Below are positions 1 to 5,400 of a DNA stretch of 7,842 nt, one piece after another. How positions within the stretch are numbered: position 1 is the stretch's first letter; every line of letters starts with the position of its first letter. The stretch comes from Streptomyces albidoflavus (GTDB lineage: Bacteria > Actinomycetota > Actinomycetes > Streptomycetales > Streptomycetaceae). The notes below the pieces were generated by a model. It worked only from the letters and a program-made list of their open reading frames with translations, did no database searches and had not been told where the DNA came from. The DNA is taken from NCBI RefSeq assembly GCF_000719955.1, contig NZ_JOII01000068.1:1-7842 (forward strand), given 5' to 3'. Made by a program: the position numbers and the translations under genes.

Positions 1-1
1 G

Positions 2-200
2 GCGATGGAGCATGGGGTGGTTCCGGGTTCGTTGCATGTGCGGCGGCCGAATGATCACATCCGGTTCGAGGATTCGCCGTTCTTTCTGGTGGATCGTGCG
101 TGGGTGTGGGGGCGTGAGGGGGGTCCGCGGCGGGGTGCGGTGAGTGCGTTCGGGATGGGTGGGGTGAACGCGCATGTGATCGTGGAGGAGCCGCCACGGG
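2..200 (+). other. KS1 ketosynthase domain, C-terminal fragment
   Basis: This is the last ~65 residues of a condensing ketosynthase domain. The signature is HGVVPGSLH, then a stretch resembling the F-NSPF region of trans-AT KS domains (here FEDSPFFLV), then the C-terminal FGMGG-NAHVIVEE block. The catalytic Cys and both His residues lie upstream of the window, so activity cannot be judged. Codons here are rich in gcg, gtg, ggt, cgg and cat, unlike the AT that follows. Confidence 0.93.
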
Positions 201-1591
201 TGGAGCGTGGTGCGGTGCTGGTGCAGGACAGTCACCTGGTGCGCGTGACGGGGGCGGACGAGCGAGCGGTACGGGAACTCGCCGCCGCCTACGCCGACCA
301 CCTCACCGCCGTTCCGGACACCGACCCGGGAGACTTCGCCCGCACCGTGAACACCGGGCGCGCCGCCCAGCGCTGGACCACGGCCGTCCACGGCACCGGC
401 CGCGCCGAACTGGCCGCCCGCCTCACCGAGATCGCCGACGGCACCACGCAGCCCGTCCGGTCCGCCGGACGGCACGTCACCGCCTTCCTGTACACCGGGC
501 AGGGCTCCCAGTACGCCGGCATGGCCCGGCGTCTGCTCACCACCGAACCCCACTTCCGCGACGCCCTGCACGAGTGCGCCGACCTGCTCGCCCCGCACCT
601 GGACGTGCCCCTGCTCGACCTGCTCCACGGCGACGCCCGGCACCTGCTCGACGAGACCCGGTACGCCCAGCCCGCCGTCGTCAGCGTCGAGGTCGCCCTG
701 ACCCGCCTGCTGGCCGAGGCGGGGGTACGCCCCGACACCGTCGCCGGGCACAGCCTCGGCGAACTCACCGCCGCCTGGGCCGCCGGCGTCCTCGCCCTGC
801 CCGACCTGCTGCGGCTCACCGCCGTACGCGGCGCCCTCATGCAGGGCCGGTCCACGGACGGGACCATGGCCGTCGTCCACACCGGCACCGCCACGCTGAC
901 CGAGGCGCTGCGGAACCACCCGGGTGTCGAGATCGCCGCGTACAACGGGCGCACCCACACGGTCACCGGGCCGGAGCAGGACATCGCCCGCTTCTGCGAG
1001 GAGAGCCCGTACCGCACCCAGCGGCTCACCGTCAGCCACGCCTTCCACTCCGCCGCCATGGAACCGGCCGTGCCGCCCTTCGCCGAGGCCGTCGCCGGCA
1101 CCGCGCTGCGCGCGCCGGAACTCCCCTTCGCCGACACACTCACCGGTGACTGGCACACCGCGGCGACCGCCACCGACCCACAGCGGTGGGCGGACGCCAT
1201 CCGGCGCCCCGTCCGCTTCGCCCAGGCTCTGACCACGCTCGCCGGCGAAGGCCCGCACGTCGTCTGGGAGATCGGCCCGCACCCCCAGCTCCTGCCGATG
1301 GCCCGCACCGTCCTCGCCGAGCCCCACCCGGTCTGGGTGCCCACGCTGCACCGGGAGCGCAACGACCAGGTCCAGCTGCACGCCGCCCTGGCCGCCCACC
1401 ACCGCGCCACCGGCGCGGAGCTGGACTGGGCCGCTCTGCACGCCGGCAAGAACCAGCGCACCACCACCGCCCCCACCTACCCCTTCGCCCGACAGGAGCT
1501 GACCGCACCCCCCGCTCGCCGCGCCACGGCGAACGCCGTCAGCCACCCGCTGTTCGACCACCCTTACGAGCACCGGAGTGAAGCAGAGTGA
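2..1591 (+). CDS. Type I PKS, C-terminal part: KS1 tail - AT - start of a DH (5' partial)
   Basis: This is the end of a modular polyketide synthase protein; its start lies upstream. The reading frame is open from the window edge, and the ATG at 5 lies inside a conserved KS segment, so it is not a start. Residues are numbered from that ATG. Residues 1-65 are the KS C-terminus, including a FGMGG-NAH block. Residues 66-158 form the KS-AT linker. Residues 159-445 are a complete AT with GQGSQ (165-169), nucleophile Ser250 in GHSLG, Arg275 and HAFH (345-348). Residues 446-497 are the post-AT linker, ending in a YPF motif. The last 16 residues begin a DH with HPLF (514-517) and then stop. There is no ACP, thioesterase or recognisable docking helix at the end. 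The rest of the module is encoded by the next gene, which overlaps by 4 bases. Codon style changes near 275: G- and T-ending codons before, C-ending after. PKS identity is very secure; the pathway is unknown. Confidence 0.96.
   Translation, partial: AMEHGVVPGSLHVRRPNDHIRFEDSPFFLVDRAWVWGREGGPRRGAVSAFGMGGVNAHVIVEEPPRVERGAVLVQDSHLVRVTGADERAVRELAAAYADHLTAVPDTDPGDFARTVNTGRAAQRWTTAVHGTGRAELAARLTEIADGTTQPVRSAGRHVTAFLYTGQGSQYAGMARRLLTTEPHFRDALHECADLLAPHLDVPLLDLLHGDARHLLDETRYAQPAVVSVEVALTRLLAEAGVRPDTVAGHSLGELTAAWAAGVLALPDLLRLTAVRGALMQGRSTDGTMAVVHTGTATLTEALRNHPGVEIAAYNGRTHTVTGPEQDIARFCEESPYRTQRLTVSHAFHSAAMEPAVPPFAEAVAGTALRAPELPFADTLTGDWHTAATATDPQRWADAIRRPVRFAQALTTLAGEGPHVVWEIGPHPQLLPMARTVLAEPHPVWVPTLHRERNDQVQLHAALAAHHRATGAELDWAALHAGKNQRTTTAPTYPFARQELTAPPARRATANAVSHPLFDHPYEHRSEAE
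479..1339 (+). other. AT domain, predicted malonyl-CoA specific
   Basis: This acyltransferase domain loads the extender unit onto the module's ACP. All expected landmarks are visible: GQGSQ, the nucleophile elbow GHSLGE with Ser250 (codon at 752), the carboxylate-binding Arg275, the HAFH motif (345-348) containing the catalytic His, and the late GPHPQLL block. HAFH at this site is the established marker of malonyl specificity; methylmalonyl ATs usually have YASH. No disabling change is seen. It is the only AT in the window, although a second module and the start of a third follow. Confidence 0.93.
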
Positions 1592-2400
1592 CGCCACGAG
1601 CCGAGACCTACGAGAAGGCCTTCGCGGGGCGCGAACCCCTCATCGCCCAGCACCGCGCCGAGGGCGCCGGGCTGCTGCCGGCCGCCGTGCAGATCGAGAT
1701 GGCGCTGGCGGGGATCGCCCGTCGCCGGCCGTTCGTCCCGCTGGAACTCACCGATGTCGCCTTCCTGCGCCCCCTCGCCCTCACCCCTGAAGAGACCGTG
1801 CCCGTCCGCCTGGACGTCACCCACGAGGACGCCCCGGGGGAAGGCGCCCGCTTCGAGCTGAGCGCCGTCCTGGCCGGCGAACGCAAACAGCTCTCCACCG
1901 GAACCGGCCGCCTGCTGCGCGACGGCGAGACCGCGCCCCGCCACGCCGCCCGCCCGGCCGCCGACGGACGCCCCCTCACACCGCGGGAGTTGTATGAGGG
2001 CTGGTCCCGCGCGGGCCTCGACTACGGCCCCGACTTCCGGACCGTCCGGGAACTCACCGTGGGCGACGGCACCGCCCGCGCCCGGCTGCGCACCGACACC
2101 GAGCCCCTGCCCTGGCACGCTCACCCCCTGCTGGTCGACGGCGTCCTCCAGGTGGTCAGCTGCGCGCTCCAGGAACTCGGCGCCGACACCCCACCCGTGC
2201 CGATGCTGCCCATCGGCATCGCCCGCGTCGCGGTCCTCGCCGACCTGTCGGCCCGCGCCACCGGGGTGACCGTGCTGGTACGCCGCACCGGCGTCGAGGG
2301 CGCGTACGCGACGGGCGACGCCGTCGTCCTCGGCCCGTCCGGGGAGACCGCCGCCGAGTTCACCGGCGTACGGATGCGCCGGACCACCGGGCCGGGCGCG
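1541..2400 (+). other. DH1 dehydratase domain, split between the two PKS proteins
   Basis: This double-hotdog dehydratase should remove water from the beta-hydroxy intermediate made by the KR of the same module. The opening HPLF strand (1544-1555) belongs to the upstream protein; everything else belongs to the downstream one. In the downstream numbering, HxxxGxxxxP is present with His22, Gly26 and Pro31. The YGPxF motif is at 146-150 and the second catalytic motif DxxxQ has Asp184 and Gln188. Counting through both pieces gives about 35 residues from HPLF to the catalytic His, close to an uninterrupted DH, so nothing appears to be lost at the break. It is likely active if the pieces assemble. 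Confidence 0.88.
1575..1578 (+). promoter_or_regulatory. Ribosome binding site (GGAG) for the downstream PKS gene
   Basis: GGAG lies 9 bases upstream of the GTG at 1588, inside the last codons of the upstream gene. Its presence at good spacing supports the GTG as a genuine start and suggests translational coupling. A frame-1 stop (TGA, 1579-1581) lies between it and the start, so no earlier start is possible. Confidence 0.6.
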
Positions 2401-5400
2401 GTCCGGACGGCCCCCGCCGCCACCGGCCACCCGCTCTCCCGCATCGAGTGGCGCCCCGCCGCACCCCCGGCACCCCGGCCCGACACGACCGGCACCTGGG
2501 TCGTCCTGCGCCACGGCGACGACGACCGCCTCGCGGACGAGACCGGCCGGCTGCTGCGGACCGGCGGCGCCCGCGTGGTCGACGCGTACCTCGAAGCCCC
2601 GGCAGGCCGGGAAGCGTCCGGCCAGGACCACCATGTCCTCGCCGACACCGGCGAGGCGGCGTTCCGCGGCCTCTGGGAAGCGGTCGGCGAGGAGGTGGCC
2701 GGCGTCGTCCACCTGGGCAACAGCGGTCCGGTCCGCGCGGAGGCCGGCGAACTGGCCACCGGCCCGTACGGCTGCGCCGCCGCCCTGAAGACCCTCGGCG
2801 AGCGACAGCGCCGCGCCCGGTTCCTCGTCGTGACCCACGCGGCCCAGCCCGTGGCCGACGGAGACCGGCCGGTCCCCGCCCGCGCCGCCCTCTGGGGCCT
2901 GATGCGCACCGCGGCCGTCGAGTACCCCGGCCTGCGGCCCCGCCTTCTCGACCTCGACGAGGAGTCCGAGCCGGCGCTCCCGGCCGAACTCGGCGACGGC
3001 CCTCCGGAGACCGGCTACCGCCACGGCGTCCGCCACGAACCGGTGCGGGTCCCCACCCGCCCGGGCGCCACCGGCACTCCGCCCGTGCGCCGAGGCGGCC
3101 ACTACCTGATCCTCGGCGGCCACGGCGGCCTGGGCCTCGCCCTCGCCGAGCGGCTCGCCCACGAGGGCGCGGCCGTCGTCGCCCTCGCCAGCCGGTCGGG
3201 CGGTGCGAGCACCGGCCACCCCCCGTCGCAGCAGATCGAGGGAACCGCCTGTTCCCTCCGCTCGTACGCCGTCGACGTCACCGCCCCCGGAGCCCTCACC
3301 GACCTGGTCGGGCGGATCCGCGCGGACATCGGTGAGCTGCACGGAGTCGTGCACGCGGCCGGGACCCTCAAGGACGGGCTGCTCCGCTCGGCCACCGCCG
3401 AGGACCTCGCCGCGGTGATGCGGCCGAAGGTGGACGGCGTCCGCGAACTCGCCGCCGCCGTCGCCGGCTCGGAGCTGGACTTCGCCGTCCTGTTCGCCTC
3501 CGTCTCCGGTGCCTTCGGCAACCTCGGCCAGGGCGGCTACGCGGCGGCCAACGCCTACCTCGACGGCTTCGCCCACGCCCACGGCGCACCGTGGACGAGC
3601 ATCGACTGGGGGCTGTGGGGCGAGACCGGCATGGGCACGGCCGTCGCCGCGCAACTGCGGCGACGCGGCGTGCGGCCCCTGGGCACCACCGAGGCCCTCG
3701 ACGCCCTCCTCGCGGTGCTGGGCGATCCGCCGCGCCAGGTCGTCATCGCCCACCCGGACGCCTCCGACACCCTCGCCGACGAGGAGCCCCCGCCCGTACC
3801 GGTACGGGCGCCCGCCGGAAAGGCTCCCACCCCGCACGCGCAACGCGCCCGTGTCGAGGACGAGTTGGCCAGGTTCCTCACCGACCGCCTCGGCCTGGCC
3901 TCCTTCGACCGCGCCACCCCGCTGGCGGACCACGGCATGAGCTCCATCATGAGCGTCGAACTGGCCGAGGAACTGTCCCGCAGATGGGACGTCCACCTCC
4001 CCGCCACCCTCTTCCTGGAGTACGGCGGCCTCACCGAACTGGCCGAGGCCCTGACCGAACGCTACGGAGTCGCCGCCGCCCTCCCCGCACCCCCGCCGCC
4101 CGCGCCCGAGCCACCTGCCCCCGCCCCACAGCCCCCGGCGGCGACCACGGCCGCCCGCACCACCCGGCCCGAGGACATCGCCGTCGTCGCGGTCTCCGCC
4201 GACCTGCCCGGCGCCACCAGCCTGGAGGGCTTCTGGCACCTCCTGCGCTCCGGACGGCACGCCTTCACCGAGGTGCCCGCCGAACGCTGGGACGTCGCCG
4301 CCCACTTCGAGCCGCGCGGTCCGCAGATGACCGGCACGTACTGCCGCAGCGGAGCCTTCCTCAGCGACATCGACCGCTTCGACCCCGCGTTCTTCTCCAT
4401 CTCCGTCCGCGAGGCCGAGGAGATGGACGCCCAGCAGAAACTGCTCCTCGAACACGCCTGGGCCGTCCGCGACGAGAGCGGCCTCGCCGGACACCGGGAC
4501 ATCGGCGTCTTCGTCGGTGCCACCTACACCCACCACCGCGACGCCCACGGCCTGGACGAGGTCGGGCCGCACACCGCGCTCGGCTCCATGAACGCCGTGC
4601 TCGCCAACCGGATCTCCTACGCCCTGGACCTCACCGGGCCCTCCCAGACCGTCGACACGCTCTGCTCGTCCGGCCTGGTCGCCGTCCAGCAGGCCGTCGC
4701 GGCCCTGCGCGCCGGCCAGTGCGGCGCCGCCCTCGTGGCCGCCTGCCACGTCGGCCTCACCCCCTGGTACTACCGCAGCCTCAGCCAGCTCGGCGCCCTG
4801 TCCGAGTCCCGGCCGCGCCCCTTCGACGACCGCGCCGACGGCTTCCTGCCCGGCGAAGGCGCCGTGGCCGTCATGCTGAAGCCGCTCGCCGCCGCCGAAC
4901 GGGACGGCGACACCGTCTGGGGAGTGATCCGCGGCGCCGCCGTCAACCACGGAGGCCGCGGCAGCGCCCTGCCGGTGCCCCGCAGCGAAGCCCAGAGCGC
5001 CGTCGTCCGCGCCGCCCTGGCCGACGCGGAGCTGGACGCCTCCGACATCACCCTGATCGAGACCCACGGCACGGCGACCCGGCTGGGCGACCCCATCGAG
5101 ATCGCCGCCCTGACCGAGGTGTTCGGCGCCGGCCCGGAGCGCCGGGAGCCCTGCCTCCTCGGCTCCGCCAAGGCCAACATCGGCCACCTGGAGCCCGCCA
5201 GCGGCCTGGCCGGCCTGGTCAAGATCCTGCTCTGCCTGCGCCACCGCGAGGTGCCGCCGCTCGCCGGGTTCGAGCGGCCCGGCAGCCATCTCGACCTCGA
5301 CGCCGGGCCGTTCACCGTCCCGACGGCGCCGCTGCCGTGGCCGGGCGGCGACCGCCCGCGCCGGGCCGGCCTCAGCGCCTTCGGCATGGGCGGCACCAAC

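Noticed and set aside
5..7. ATG at 5 as a translation start
   Set aside because: It lies inside the conserved KS C-terminal segment; the frame is open to the window edge and the gene must begin well upstream.
1575..1595. Programmed -1 ribosomal frameshift joining the two genes
   Set aside because: No slippery heptamer or evident downstream hairpin is visible, whereas a ribosome binding site and an overlapping GTG start are. A sequencing error remains possible and is covered in the findings.
1579..1600. Promoter or terminator at the gene junction
   Set aside because: The genes overlap by 4 bases and no hairpin or promoter-like sequence is visible, so they are most simply co-transcribed.
2400..3080. 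An enoylreductase between DH1 and KR
   Set aside because: The stretch is accounted for by the KR structural half, and no ER nucleotide-binding motif is present.
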